Shown: in pieces, positions 8,481 to 16,943 of the stretch
Position numbering within the stretch: the first letter of the stretch is position 1
Layout of the letters: each line of letters opens with the position of its first letter
Source of the DNA: Cytophagales bacterium
GTDB lineage: Bacteria; Bacteroidota; Bacteroidia; Cytophagales; Spirosomataceae
Length of the DNA stretch: 38,823 bases
Assembly: GCA_004292855.1 (NCBI GenBank)
Contig: RDXN01000084.1
Span: 1 to 38,823, forward strand
Direction: 5' to 3'
Program-made: the position numbers and the translations under genes
Notes under the pieces: generated by a model
What the model saw: the letters and a program-made list of their open reading frames with translations, nothing else
Told to the model about the DNA's origin: nothing
Databases searched by the model: none

Positions 8481-9260
8481 TCAGCCACCCCCACTTGGCG
8501 AAAGAACAAGAGTGCCTCGCACGGTTCGTTTGCAACCGTTCAATCCCGTCACGGTCAGCACGTACGGGCCAACATGCCCAACCTGAAAAATGCCAGTCCC
8601 GTTGGTTTCTCCCTGCCTGATTTCGTAGCCGTTAATCCGGTCGATCACCACATGCCACTCGTATAAAACCCCTTGCGTAGCCCGAATGGTGTTGGGCAGG
8701 GTGATCTGTGTGACGGTTGGTTGCTCGCCCGAAATGGGAACCACGGTCAGGCTATTGGGGAAAAAGATGGTAATGAGAGGGGCAGGATCAACCTCAATTT
8801 CTACGGTCTCAGTGGCTGTGCAACCAGGGTTATTGAGATCAGTAGCCGTAACGGTAAAGGCTTTCGTGCCGCTGGTTGTGAAGCTGGCAACAACCTGATT
8901 GCCCGTATAGGTGTTGAGCGAGGCTCCTGCGGGAGCTAGCCAGACATAGCTATACGTAGCCATCGCTTTACGGGCCTGCCCTGCACCGGGCGTGTTAGAT
9001 GGGATCATACCATCGAAGGCTTCGGCAACAATAGACACGAGTTGGTTTGAGCAGGCATCATAATCTTCGTTTTCGGGCGTGACAGAAACCTCCAATGCAC
9101 AGGCATCAACGGATGTAGGTCTGCTTTCGGTGGGTGTTGTGGTGAGGAAACCAGCCCTGGCGGTGGTGCCCATAAACAGGGCAATAAACAATACTAAAAA
9201 AGCACCCTGGCGGGTGGCTGAACCTGGTGTGCCAGATCTGGAAGGTAAAGCGAGGAGCAT
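8481..9260 (-). CDS. Secreted Ig/PKD-like protein with C-terminal module shared with its neighbour, 259 aa
   Basis: A basic N-terminus and hydrophobic stretch (about 19-36, ending ARAGF) look like a signal peptide. Residues 50-157 form an Ig/PKD-like beta domain (YSYVWLAPAG..., SGTKAFTVTATDLNNPGCTATETVEI). Residues 160-253 match the C-terminus of the next large secreted protein. From YEWHVV to RTVRGTLV it aligns without gaps to the neighbour, with 24 of 53 residues identical by hand count, including INGY, GPY and NGC. The protein ends SPSGGG. I see no canonical type IX sorting domain. Its gene is convergent with the alpha-glucosidase gene (9 bp between stops). Function is unknown; a cell-surface or matrix role is inferred. 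Confidence 0.7.
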   Translation of the reverse strand: MLLALPSRSGTPGSATRQGAFLVLFIALFMGTTARAGFLTTTPTESRPTSVDACALEVSVTPENEDYDACSNQLVSIVAEAFDGMIPSNTPGAGQARKAMATYSYVWLAPAGASLNTYTGNQVVASFTTSGTKAFTVTATDLNNPGCTATETVEIEVDPAPLITIFFPNSLTVVPISGEQPTVTQITLPNTIRATQGVLYEWHVVIDRINGYEIRQGETNGTGIFQVGHVGPYVLTVTGLNGCKRTVRGTLVLSPSGGG

Positions 9261-9285
9261 AACGAGTTTTTATTTAAAAGACGTT

Positions 9286-9293
9286 CAAATCTA
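9286..9293 (-). promoter_or_regulatory. Candidate -7 box (TAGATTTG) for the 259-aa secreted protein
   Basis: On the minus strand TAGATTTG matches TAnnTTTG and lies 25 bp upstream of the ATG at 9260. No TTG is found at the normal -33 spacing, so the support is partial. Confidence 0.45.
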
Positions 9294-9353
9294 TTGATTT
9301 ACACGAAAAATCCCTCCGTTTTATGGCAAGTGGTATGCCATTTTACTAAACGC

Positions 9354-9387
9354 AAAAAAGCCGGGTCCATGCAAGAACCCGGCTTTT
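9354..9387 (-). terminator. Rho-independent terminator of the large surface-protein operon
   Basis: On the minus strand AAAAGCCGGGT, a 10-base loop and ACCCGGCTTTTTT form an 11-bp stem with a T6 tail. It lies 18 bp past the stop codon of the 1123-aa protein, and separates that operon from the downstream 259-aa gene, which has its own -7 box. Confidence 0.85.
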
Positions 9388-9405
9388 GCTTGTTATTTTA
9401 CTGGT

Positions 9406-12400
9406 TTAACGCCCTACAATCTCGCCCGTCACCGTCCGGCTACAGCCGTTGGCATCCGTCACCGTGATGCTGTAGGGGCCAGCCCGGTCAATCAGGAACA
9501 CACCGTCCCGGTTCTCAATCACCGTACGGAGGATGTACCCGTTGATCATGGCCTCGATGATCTTGCGCTCGTAACGGCCATTGGTGCCGCCCCCAAACAC
9601 CTGATAGCTTAAACCCTGACCCACTGGAACCGTAATCACCGGACCGGCCGGATTCACGCTTGCAACGGTTGGAAACGCAATGGTCACTGTTGGTAATGGG
9701 TTCACCGTCAGCGTGAAGGCTGTGCTGGTAGCCGAACTGCAACCGCTGGCCTGAATCACCACCGAGTAACTTCCCGCCTGCGAAGCCTGCACGCCATTTA
9801 GCGACAAGACCGCGCCTTGTTGGGCTGCACCCAACGACACCGGAACCCCGGACGGACCATCTTTATACCACTGATAGGTTCCAGTTCCTGTGGCTGTAAC
9901 CGACACCGCACCGCCCACGCACACCATGCTGCTGCTGGCCGACAGCGTTGGCTGGGCCAACGGAGCTGAACTGGTGACGTCTACTGTGACCATAGCCGTA
10001 CTCGAACAACCGCCCGCCGAGGTAGCCGTGACGGTGTAGGGGCCGCTGGTGCCCACGCTGATGGCCGGTGTTTGTTCGGCGTTGCTCCAGCGATAGGAGC
10101 CTCCTGAGCCCGCGCCTGAAGCCGTGAGCATGACCACACTGCCGGGGCAAATGGTCAGGCTGGGACTGGCAGCAATGCTGGCCGTGATGGATGGATTCAC
10201 CGTGACGGTGGCCGTGGCCGTGGCCGAACAACCCAAACTCGTGGCCGTGACCGAGTAAAGTCCAGCTACTGAAACCGGCAACGTGGCTCCATTCACACCA
10301 CCCGTCCAGTTATAGGTTGTACCCCCTGATGCGGTGAGCGTGGTGCTGGTGCCCACGCAAATAGTCAGGTTGCCCGCGATGCTCGCCGTGACGGCCGGGT
10401 TTACCGTGACCATCACGCTAGTGGTTGACGAACAGCCCGTTGTGATATTGGTTACCGTGACCGAGAACGCCGTGGTGCTGGTGGGACTAACCGGATTAGC
10501 GGCTGTGTTGACTCCATTACTCCACGCATAACCTGTCCCGCCCGAAGCGGTCAGCGTAGTACTTGTCCCCGCGCAGATGGTCAGGTTGCCCGAAATGCTC
10601 GCCGTGACGGCCGAGTTCACCGTGACGGTGGCCGTAGCCGTGGCCGAACAACCTCCGTTACTAACGGTGACTGAGTAGGCCGTGGTGCTGGTGGGACTCA
10701 CGGGGTTAGCGGCCGTGTTGACTCCGTTGCTCCACGCATAACTCGTGCCACCTGTTGCTGTCAACGTCGTGCTGGTACCCGCGCAAATGGTGAGGCTGGG
10801 GTTGGGGGTAATGTTGGCCGTGAGGGCAGCATTGACCGTGACCGTTACGCTGGTGGTTGAGGAACAACCCGTTGTGATATTGGTCACCGTGACCGAGTAG
10901 ACAGTCGTGCTGGTGGGACTCACCGTAATGGCCGAGGTGCTGGACGCATCCGACCACAGATAACTCGTACCACCCGAAGCCGTCAGCGTCGTGCTACCTG
11001 CCGTACAGATGGTCAGGTTGCCCGAAATGCTGGCCGTGACGGCAGGGTTCACCGTGACCATTACGCTGGTGGTGGAGGAACAGCCTGTTGTGGTCTCAGT
11101 TACCGTCACCGAGAACGCCGTGGTGCTGGTAGGACTCACCGTAATGGCCGAGGTGCTAGCCGCATTTGACCACAGGAAGCCCGTCCCGCCCGAAGCCGTG
11201 AGCGTCGTGCTATTACCCGCGCAAATGGTTAGGCCGGGGTTGGCAGCAATGCTCGCCGTAACGGCCGGGTTCACCGTGACGGTGGCCGTAGCCGTGGCCG
11301 AACAACCTCCGTTACTAACGGTGACTGAGTAGGCCGTGGTGCTGGTGGGGCTAACCGTAATGGCCGAGGTACTGGCCGCATTCGACCACAGAAAACTGCT
11401 CCCGCCCGATGCGGTCAAGGTGGTGCTAGTACCCGCGCAAATGGTCAGGTTCCCCGCGATGCTCGCCGTGACGGAAGGGTTTACCGTAAGGTCGACCGTG
11501 GTGAAGCTACGAATAGGCGTGCCACTGCCATCGGCCACCGTGACGGTGAAGGTTTTCATGCCCGATGTACTGCCCGATACCGACACCACGCTGGTGTTGC
11601 TGGCCCCCGAAATGGCCGCCCCGGATGGTGCCGCCCACGTGTAGGTATATGGCCCGGTGCCGCCCGATGCTGCTACCGACAGAGAGGCCAAACTACCCAC
11701 ACAAACCGTGCTGGGGCTGGCCGAACTGACTAAGGTGAGGCTTACTACCTCCACCGTGGCCGTAGTGGTGGCCACACAACCACTGGTCAGGCCCGTGACC
11801 GAAAACGCCGTGGTACTGGTTACACCATTCACCACCAATGAGTTGGACTGAACGCCGTTGCTCCACGTGTAGCTCGTGCCTGCCGTGGCCACCCCCGACG
11901 AGGCCGTGAGCGTGATATTTGTCCCCGAAGCTACGGTAAGCGAAGGTGTAACGCTGATGCTGATGGGTGGGCAAACAATGGTTAGACCCGTGATGTCCTT
12001 AAAGTGCGCGTAATCCAAATTGGTTCCTTCCAGAATCCGGTTAGTGCCGACACCTCCCGAATTGAACCGCAAAAAGAAACCAGCCGAGGTAGTGTTGGAT
12101 TGCCAGTTAACCGTGTTAGCCCCGCCCTGCGTGGTACCGCTTACATCCAGCCCCGCTGTAATGTCATTCGCGTCGTCAACGATACCGTCAAACAATTTGA
12201 GCAGATAGGTTTCGCCCTGAATGCCGCCCGTGAGAGTGGCCGTCACGCTCTGCCCCACGGTGTAGGTGGTCGAGTTGGGCGACAGCGACAGGCCCAGGGC
12301 AGGTGCCGCGATGATTTCCAGCGGAGCACTGTCGAGATAAGTAGTTCCGCTATTAACGTCTAAGTCCACCACTCGGCCCGAACCAATAGCACCGGCGGTG

Positions 12401-12777
12401 AACTTAATGACATAGTAGCCACTGGTTTCGGCAGCCCCCAGTTGAATCATATAATTGTTTAAAGGCGAATTGTCGCTTTTGTACAATAGCGTAAAATCAA
12501 GTAGGCCACTGGCACTTGGATTAGCCACCGGATCGCTGTCATAGAGCGTGAAATTATACGTATCGTTGGCGGTGCCACCCGTTACCAGCACCGTCACGCT
12601 TTGCCCAACGGTGTAAGTGGTGGCCGCCGGGATCAGGGTTAGCATAGGAGCGGCAGATGCTGTCCTTATGGCAGGAGACAGAGCGGGAGACGAACCTGCT
12701 TTGGGTCTGTCAATGGCGTGGCCAAGTTGGAGGCCCAGTACACACAGCAAGGAGGCAATCAAAAGAAACTGTTTCAT
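9406..12777 (-). CDS. Giant secreted Ig-like repeat protein, 1123 aa
   Basis: The frame extends to a TTG at 12792, but the ATG at 12777 gives a clean signal peptide (MKQFLLIASLLCVLGLQLGHA). Residues 48-156 and 163-268 are two copies of one domain, each opening with TTYTVGQSVT. Then come about ten Ig-like domains. The first two and the last are divergent. Seven (about 433-935) are close copies with the pattern NPxVTASI, C-GTSTTLTASGG, WSN, SPTSTTAYSVTV, C-S-T. The last 98 residues are a distinct C-terminal module shared with the 259-aa neighbour. No enzyme motif is visible. It starts 21 bp after the upstream NHL protein gene, so the two form an operon. Adhesin or matrix function is inferred from composition only. 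Confidence 0.8.
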   Translation of the reverse strand: MKQFLLIASLLCVLGLQLGHAIDRPKAGSSPALSPAIRTASAAPMLTLIPAATTYTVGQSVTVLVTGGTANDTYNFTLYDSDPVANPSASGLLDFTLLYKSDNSPLNNYMIQLGAAETSGYYVIKFTAGAIGSGRVVDLDVNSGTTYLDSAPLEIIAAPALGLSLSPNSTTYTVGQSVTATLTGGIQGETYLLKLFDGIVDDANDITAGLDVSGTTQGGANTVNWQSNTTSAGFFLRFNSGGVGTNRILEGTNLDYAHFKDITGLTIVCPPISISVTPSLTVASGTNITLTASSGVATAGTSYTWSNGVQSNSLVVNGVTSTTAFSVTGLTSGCVATTTATVEVVSLTLVSSASPSTVCVGSLASLSVAASGGTGPYTYTWAAPSGAAISGASNTSVVSVSGSTSGMKTFTVTVADGSGTPIRSFTTVDLTVNPSVTASIAGNLTICAGTSTTLTASGGSSFLWSNAASTSAITVSPTSTTAYSVTVSNGGCSATATATVTVNPAVTASIAANPGLTICAGNSTTLTASGGTGFLWSNAASTSAITVSPTSTTAFSVTVTETTTGCSSTTSVMVTVNPAVTASISGNLTICTAGSTTLTASGGTSYLWSDASSTSAITVSPTSTTVYSVTVTNITTGCSSTTSVTVTVNAALTANITPNPSLTICAGTSTTLTATGGTSYAWSNGVNTAANPVSPTSTTAYSVTVSNGGCSATATATVTVNSAVTASISGNLTICAGTSTTLTASGGTGYAWSNGVNTAANPVSPTSTTAFSVTVTNITTGCSSTTSVMVTVNPAVTASIAGNLTICVGTSTTLTASGGTTYNWTGGVNGATLPVSVAGLYSVTATSLGCSATATATVTVNPSITASIAASPSLTICPGSVVMLTASGAGSGGSYRWSNAEQTPAISVGTSGPYTVTATSAGGCSSTAMVTVDVTSSAPLAQPTLSASSSMVCVGGAVSVTATGTGTYQWYKDGPSGVPVSLGAAQQGAVLSLNGVQASQAGSYSVVIQASGCSSATSTAFTLTVNPLPTVTIAFPTVASVNPAGPVITVPVGQGLSYQVFGGGTNGRYERKIIEAMINGYILRTVIENRDGVFLIDRAGPYSITVTDANGCSRTVTGEIVGR
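10193..11480 (-). repeat. Tandem coding repeats of about 204-222 bp (Ig-like modules)
   Basis: The same DNA phrase ([GA]GTTCACCGTGAC and close variants) recurs at 10193, 10397, 10613, 10829, 11045, 11267 and 11477. Spacings are 204, 216, 216, 216, 222 and 210 bp, all multiples of three. Long stretches between copies are nearly identical at the DNA level, for example the blocks around 10615-10695 and 11269-11350. Copy number could change by recombination without breaking the frame. Confidence 0.85.
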
Positions 12778-12798
12778 GGTTTTGATAGGCAATAGTGG

Positions 12799-15700
12799 TT
12801 AAGGACAGCTTGTTCCGGTTACTTGAAAGGTGAATTGCCGGACTAGGTTGCGGGTGCTGTCCATGGCCCGGATGGTATAGATGCCAGTGGTTTTAATCAG
12901 GTTGGCCTTCAAGCCCGTGTAGTTGGCCAGGCTCCGGCGTGATATCATCTGGTCGTAGTTGCTGCCTGCGGGGCCAATCACCTGAAAGAGCTGACCCCGA
13001 CCATCAAACGTGACTGAGGCCGGGCAGTTGCCCGCACTCAACACCACCGCGCTGATGTTGGTTACACTCAGGCTGGCGGCACCGCTCGCCTGAGTCACGC
13101 TCACGCTGCTCGTGGCCGTTCCCGAACACCCGCCCGTTGTTCCCGTCACTGACAGCGTAGTGGTACTCGTCACGTTGCTTAGGATCAATGGGTTGGCCGT
13201 ACTGCCGTTGCTCCAGGTGTAGCTCGTGGCTCCCGAAGCAGTGAGCGTGACCCCACTCCCCGACGTGATGGTTTGCGAAGCCGGGCTGATGCTGACCGAC
13301 GGTGGCCCTGTCACCGTGAACGCATTAGTGACAGCCGTGCAGGTGTTTGTTGAGGTGACCCGAACGGTATAGCTGCCCACGGCCGTTGGGCTATACACGG
13401 TGCTGCTCACCGGCACCCATTTCTGGATGCGGACGTTATCCTGATCGGCCACATACAAGGTTCCACTCGCATCGACATAGACATCCAAAGGATCGTTAAG
13501 TTGATTGGCCGCAGGACCATCGCCATTCCCTCCAGCTACGGTGATGCCGGAAGTGCCGCCCGGAGCCCATTTCTGGATTCGGTGGTTCAGTTCATCGGCC
13601 ACATAGACAGCCCCACTTGCATCGACATCCACATTCGTAGGATTGCTTAGTTGATCAGCCGCATCACCTGCTCCATTTCCCCCGGCTACAGTGATGCCAC
13701 TGACAGCTCCCGCAGCCCATTTCTGGATTCGGTTGTTGTATTGATCGGCCACATACACAGCCCCGCTCGCATCTACAAACAGACCATAAGGTGTCTCCAA
13801 TTGATTGGCATCAGGGCCTGCTCCATTGCCTCCGGCCACGGTGGTGCCACTGGTGGCCCCTGCCGCCCACTTCTGAACCCGGTTGTTGTAGCCATCCGAT
13901 ACATAGATTGCTCCGCCCACATCTACGTGTACCCCCGTAGGATTTTCGAATTGGTCAGGTCCAGAGCCGGGACCATTGCCTCCGGCCACGGTGATGCCAG
14001 CCGTTTCAGACGTACTGTTGGGCAAGAACTTCTGAATGCGATGATTGCCCTGATCGGCTACATAAATTGCCCCGTTCGCATCCACAAACAGACCCGTAGG
14101 CGAACTCAGTTGATTAGCATCAGGGCCGTCGCCATTCCCACCGGCCACGGTGGTGCCATTGATACCCGCCGTTCCGTTGGGTGGGAATTTCTGAATGCGG
14201 TTGTTACCCTGATCCACGACATAGACCGCCCCACCCGCATCTACCTGCACACCCACCGGATAGAAAAGCTGATTGGCCGCAGGGCCATCAGTTCCCCCTG
14301 CCACGGTGGTACCTGCGTTGTCTTGTGGGCTGGTGGAGAATACCAGCGTGCTGCCATTGTACCAGCTTAACTGGCTGATGCTCTGATTACTACTGAGCGA
14401 CAAACTCGCTAGACCCACACAACTGCCTAAGCCCGTGTTTAGCAGGTTAACAGTTGGGGGAGCACAGGTCGTGATCGTGATGGTGGCTGTGCCGGAGCAT
14501 CCGTCTGTTACGCCCGTTACCGAGAAGGCCGTATTACTATTTACATTGCTCACAACGAGCGGATTAGCCGTGCTTCCGGGTTGGCCGTTGTTCCAGGTAT
14601 AAGACGCTGCGCCCGATGCCGTCAGCGTGACACCACTACCAACGGGGATCGTTTGCGAGGGCGTTGCCGAAATGCTCACCGAGGGAAGCCCCGTTACCGT
14701 AACGGCATTGGTGATGGCCGTGCAGCCGTTGACCGACGTAACCAGCACTGTGTAGCTCCCCCCCGCCGTAGGCGCATAGACGGGGTTAACGGCCCCCGGT
14801 GCCCATTTATTGATGCGGTGATTGCCGTAATCGGCCACATAGACCACCCCGCTGCCATCCACAAACACACCGTAAGGACGATCCAGTTGATTGGCTCCAT
14901 TGGCTTGCCCATTGCCTCCGGCCACAGTGATGCCAGTTGTAGCCCCCGCAGTCCATTTCTGAACGCGATGATTGCCATAGTCGGCTACATAAATGGTTCC
15001 GTTCCCATCTACAAATAAACCTTGAGGAGTATACAGTTGATGGGCTCCAGTGCCCAGACCATTGCCACCGGCCACGGTAGTACCACTGGCACCGCCCGCA
15101 GCCCACTTCTGAATGCGGTGGTTGCCCTGATCGACCACATAGAGTGCCCCACTGCCATCCACAAACACCGCACTTGGCGCGTTCAATTGATTGGCCGCAT
15201 TGCCAGCCACTCCATTACCCGCCACAGTGGTGCCACTGGTGGCTCCCGCAGTCCACTTCTGAACCCGATTATTGCCAGCATCGGCTATATACACGGCCCC
15301 GTTTCCATCCACAAACACACCATACGGGTTTTCCAATTGGTTGGCAGCCGCGCCACGACTACCCCCGGCCACGGTGGTGCCGCTGGTAGCCGGAAGGCCG
15401 GCCCCGCCCGCAGCCCACTTCTGGATACGCCTGTTGTTTACGTCGGCTATATAAATCGCTCCGTTGCCATCCACAAACACACTAACAGGAGGCCCCAATT
15501 GGTTGGCGGCATTACCTTCTCCATTGCCCCCGGCTACGGTGGTGCCAGCTGTTCCTGCCGTACTGTTGAGTGGAAACTTCTGAACGCGGAAGTTGATACC
15601 ATCGCCCACATAAACCGCTCCGGTAGCATCCAGTTGCACACTGTAAGGAAAATTCAGTTGATTGGCCGCCGAGCCACTGGTGCCGGTGCCTACCACGATA

Positions 15701-15984
15701 GTGCCGGTACTGGCCTGTGGGTTGCTGGTATAGACCAATGTGTTACCACTATACCAGCTTAACTGGCTAATGGGTTGGTTGCTGCTGACCGATAAACTGG
15801 CCACACCTACACAATTGCCCGGCCCCGTGTTTACGAGGCTAACAGTGGGCGTGGTACACGTTTGGGCCTGGGCCAGTTGGTTCAGGGTCAGTAGTAGGAG
15901 GAAAAACAACCAGAGCCTGAGTCGGTGGGTTGGGGGGATGCAAGAAGGCTGCGGTGAGTCTGAGCCACGTAAAAAATGAATCAT
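12799..15984 (-). CDS. Secreted NHL-repeat protein with two duplicated beta-propeller units, 1061 aa
   Basis: A long N-terminus ends in a signal segment (RLRLWLFFLLLLTLNQLAQA, about 21-40). Residues 42-506 and 507-963 are two copies of one architecture. Each has an Ig-like cap (PTVSLVNTGPGNCVGVASLS), six NHL blades of about 50 residues (NQLxxPxGVFVDGNGAIYVADxGNHRIQKW pattern), and two Ig-like domains (SYTVLVTS..., then SVSISATPSQTI). The last about 90 residues form a separate C-terminal module with weak similarity to that of the neighbours. NHL propellers usually bind proteins or glycans or act as scaffolds; no catalytic residue can be argued. The gene is first in an operon with the 1123-aa protein. 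No lipobox or classic type IX signal was recognised. Confidence 0.82.
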   Translation of the reverse strand: MIHFLRGSDSPQPSCIPPTHRLRLWLFFLLLLTLNQLAQAQTCTTPTVSLVNTGPGNCVGVASLSVSSNQPISQLSWYSGNTLVYTSNPQASTGTIVVGTGTSGSAANQLNFPYSVQLDATGAVYVGDGINFRVQKFPLNSTAGTAGTTVAGGNGEGNAANQLGPPVSVFVDGNGAIYIADVNNRRIQKWAAGGAGLPATSGTTVAGGSRGAAANQLENPYGVFVDGNGAVYIADAGNNRVQKWTAGATSGTTVAGNGVAGNAANQLNAPSAVFVDGSGALYVVDQGNHRIQKWAAGGASGTTVAGGNGLGTGAHQLYTPQGLFVDGNGTIYVADYGNHRVQKWTAGATTGITVAGGNGQANGANQLDRPYGVFVDGSGVVYVADYGNHRINKWAPGAVNPVYAPTAGGSYTVLVTSVNGCTAITNAVTVTGLPSVSISATPSQTIPVGSGVTLTASGAASYTWNNGQPGSTANPLVVSNVNSNTAFSVTGVTDGCSGTATITITTCAPPTVNLLNTGLGSCVGLASLSLSSNQSISQLSWYNGSTLVFSTSPQDNAGTTVAGGTDGPAANQLFYPVGVQVDAGGAVYVVDQGNNRIQKFPPNGTAGINGTTVAGGNGDGPDANQLSSPTGLFVDANGAIYVADQGNHRIQKFLPNSTSETAGITVAGGNGPGSGPDQFENPTGVHVDVGGAIYVSDGYNNRVQKWAAGATSGTTVAGGNGAGPDANQLETPYGLFVDASGAVYVADQYNNRIQKWAAGAVSGITVAGGNGAGDAADQLSNPTNVDVDASGAVYVADELNHRIQKWAPGGTSGITVAGGNGDGPAANQLNDPLDVYVDASGTLYVADQDNVRIQKWVPVSSTVYSPTAVGSYTVRVTSTNTCTAVTNAFTVTGPPSVSISPASQTITSGSGVTLTASGATSYTWSNGSTANPLILSNVTSTTTLSVTGTTGGCSGTATSSVSVTQASGAASLSVTNISAVVLSAGNCPASVTFDGRGQLFQVIGPAGSNYDQMISRRSLANYTGLKANLIKTTGIYTIRAMDSTRNLVRQFTFQVTGTSCP
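13096..15861 (-). repeat. Internal tandem duplication of about 1.4 kb within the NHL gene
   Basis: Codons 42-506 (14467-15861) and 507-963 (13096-14466) encode the same domain order. Within each, six blade repeats of about 150 bp can be followed by the recurring phrases for VDGNGAIYVAD and TTVAGGNG. Similarity is high at protein level across the whole unit, which indicates duplication of a complete cap-propeller-Ig cassette. Confidence 0.8.
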
Positions 15985-16157
15985 GAAGGTTTGTTAAGGT
16001 ATCAAAAGGTAACGATTAAAAAAACATTATAAATTGCTACGAACATAGTTGTAAATACCTATACAAGCAAGTAAGAATTAAAAAGAACGTGAAATGGTCA
16101 AATTAGCCCGTGGAAAACCATTTTTAGTACGTAAAACAAGTGTTTATCAATAAACTA
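15985..16157. other. AT-rich intergenic region upstream of the surface-protein operon
   Basis: This 173-bp spacer is strongly AT-rich and must hold the promoter of the NHL/Ig operon. The nearest candidate on the minus strand is TACCTTTTG around 16003, one base longer than TAnnTTTG. I see no terminator hairpin for the response-regulator operon that ends at 16158. Confidence 0.4.
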
Positions 16158-16943
16158 TCAAAACTCCATCAGTCCCCGCACGGCCTCGCCGTAGGTGCTA
16201 CCGCTCATCAGGCGCGAGCCTTTTTTGTCGGTCAACACAATCAGGAATTTGCCGTCGTAATGCTTCACGATCTCACTAATCCGGTGGCTATTGACCAGAG
16301 CCGAGCGACTAATCCGCACAAAGGTTTCGGGCAGTTTTTCGGCCAGAGTAGTGATGGTGTAGGAGGTCAGGAACTTTTGCCCGTCGGTGGTGGACAGAAA
16401 TACGTATTTGTCCTCGGCCTCGAAAAAGGCGATTTCGGGCAGGGGGATGAGCTTGATCTTTTCGCCTGTTTTCACCGAAACCGCGTGAATTTCTTTCTTG
16501 GGCTGCATCCGCTCCAGAAGCTTCAGCAGGTTGTCGGTGTTGGGAAAATTGTTGATACTCTCGGAGCGAGTGCCCAACTCGACAATCGAGCGAATTTTCC
16601 CGATGGTGCGCTCCAGCCGATCCGACTCGATGGGCTTCAGCAGGTAGTCGATAGAGTGCTCCTCAAACGCCCGGATGGCATATTGATCGTAGGCTGTGGC
16701 AAACACCACGAGCGGCATGTAGGTGAGCCGCGACAACATCTCGAAGCCGTTGAGCAGCGGCATTTCAATGTCCAGAAAGATCACGTCGGGCCGCCCGCTC
16801 TCGACCATTGCGAGTCCCTCTGCTCCGTTATTGGCCTCGCCAATTACCACAAACGTGTCGGCATACTTGCCCAACAACCGTTTCAGGCGTGAAATAGCCA
16901 ACGATTCGTCGTCAATCAGGATGGTCTTTAGTGGAAAATTCAT
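16158..16943 (-). CDS. LytTR-type response regulator, 261 aa
   Basis: The ATG at 16943 overlaps the kinase stop codon (ATGA), so it is preferred over the longer open frame. Residues 5-120 are a receiver domain with acidic pair D11/D12, phospho-acceptor D58 (VIFLDIEMP), and the switch region ATAYDQYAIRAFEEHSIDYLLKP. Residues about 160-261 are a LytTR DNA-binding domain (IAFFEAEDKYVFLSTTDG, FVRISRSALVNSHRI). It should be phosphorylated by the kinase encoded just upstream and bind direct repeats in target promoters. Targets are not evident; the TonB receptor operon upstream and the surface-protein operon immediately downstream are reasonable candidates by location only. Confidence 0.92.
   Translation of the reverse strand: MNFPLKTILIDDESLAISRLKRLLGKYADTFVVIGEANNGAEGLAMVESGRPDVIFLDIEMPLLNGFEMLSRLTYMPLVVFATAYDQYAIRAFEEHSIDYLLKPIESDRLERTIGKIRSIVELGTRSESINNFPNTDNLLKLLERMQPKKEIHAVSVKTGEKIKLIPLPEIAFFEAEDKYVFLSTTDGQKFLTSYTITTLAEKLPETFVRISRSALVNSHRISEIVKHYDGKFLIVLTDKKGSRLMSGSTYGEAVRGLMEF

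Noticed and set aside
10193-11480. CRISPR-like regular repeats
   Set aside because: Units are about 210 bp, in frame and encode Ig domains; there are no short repeats with unique spacers.
13651-15762. Long plus-strand frames opposite the NHL repeats, with repetitive His/Ile/Gly-rich products
   Set aside because: They are mirror images of the 150-bp NHL repeat, so their regularity reflects the coding repeat on the other strand.
8481-15984. Canonical type IX secretion C-terminal domains on the surface proteins
   Set aside because: The tails lack the usual NP-containing strand pattern and the closing basic strand of that family; the shared module is different.
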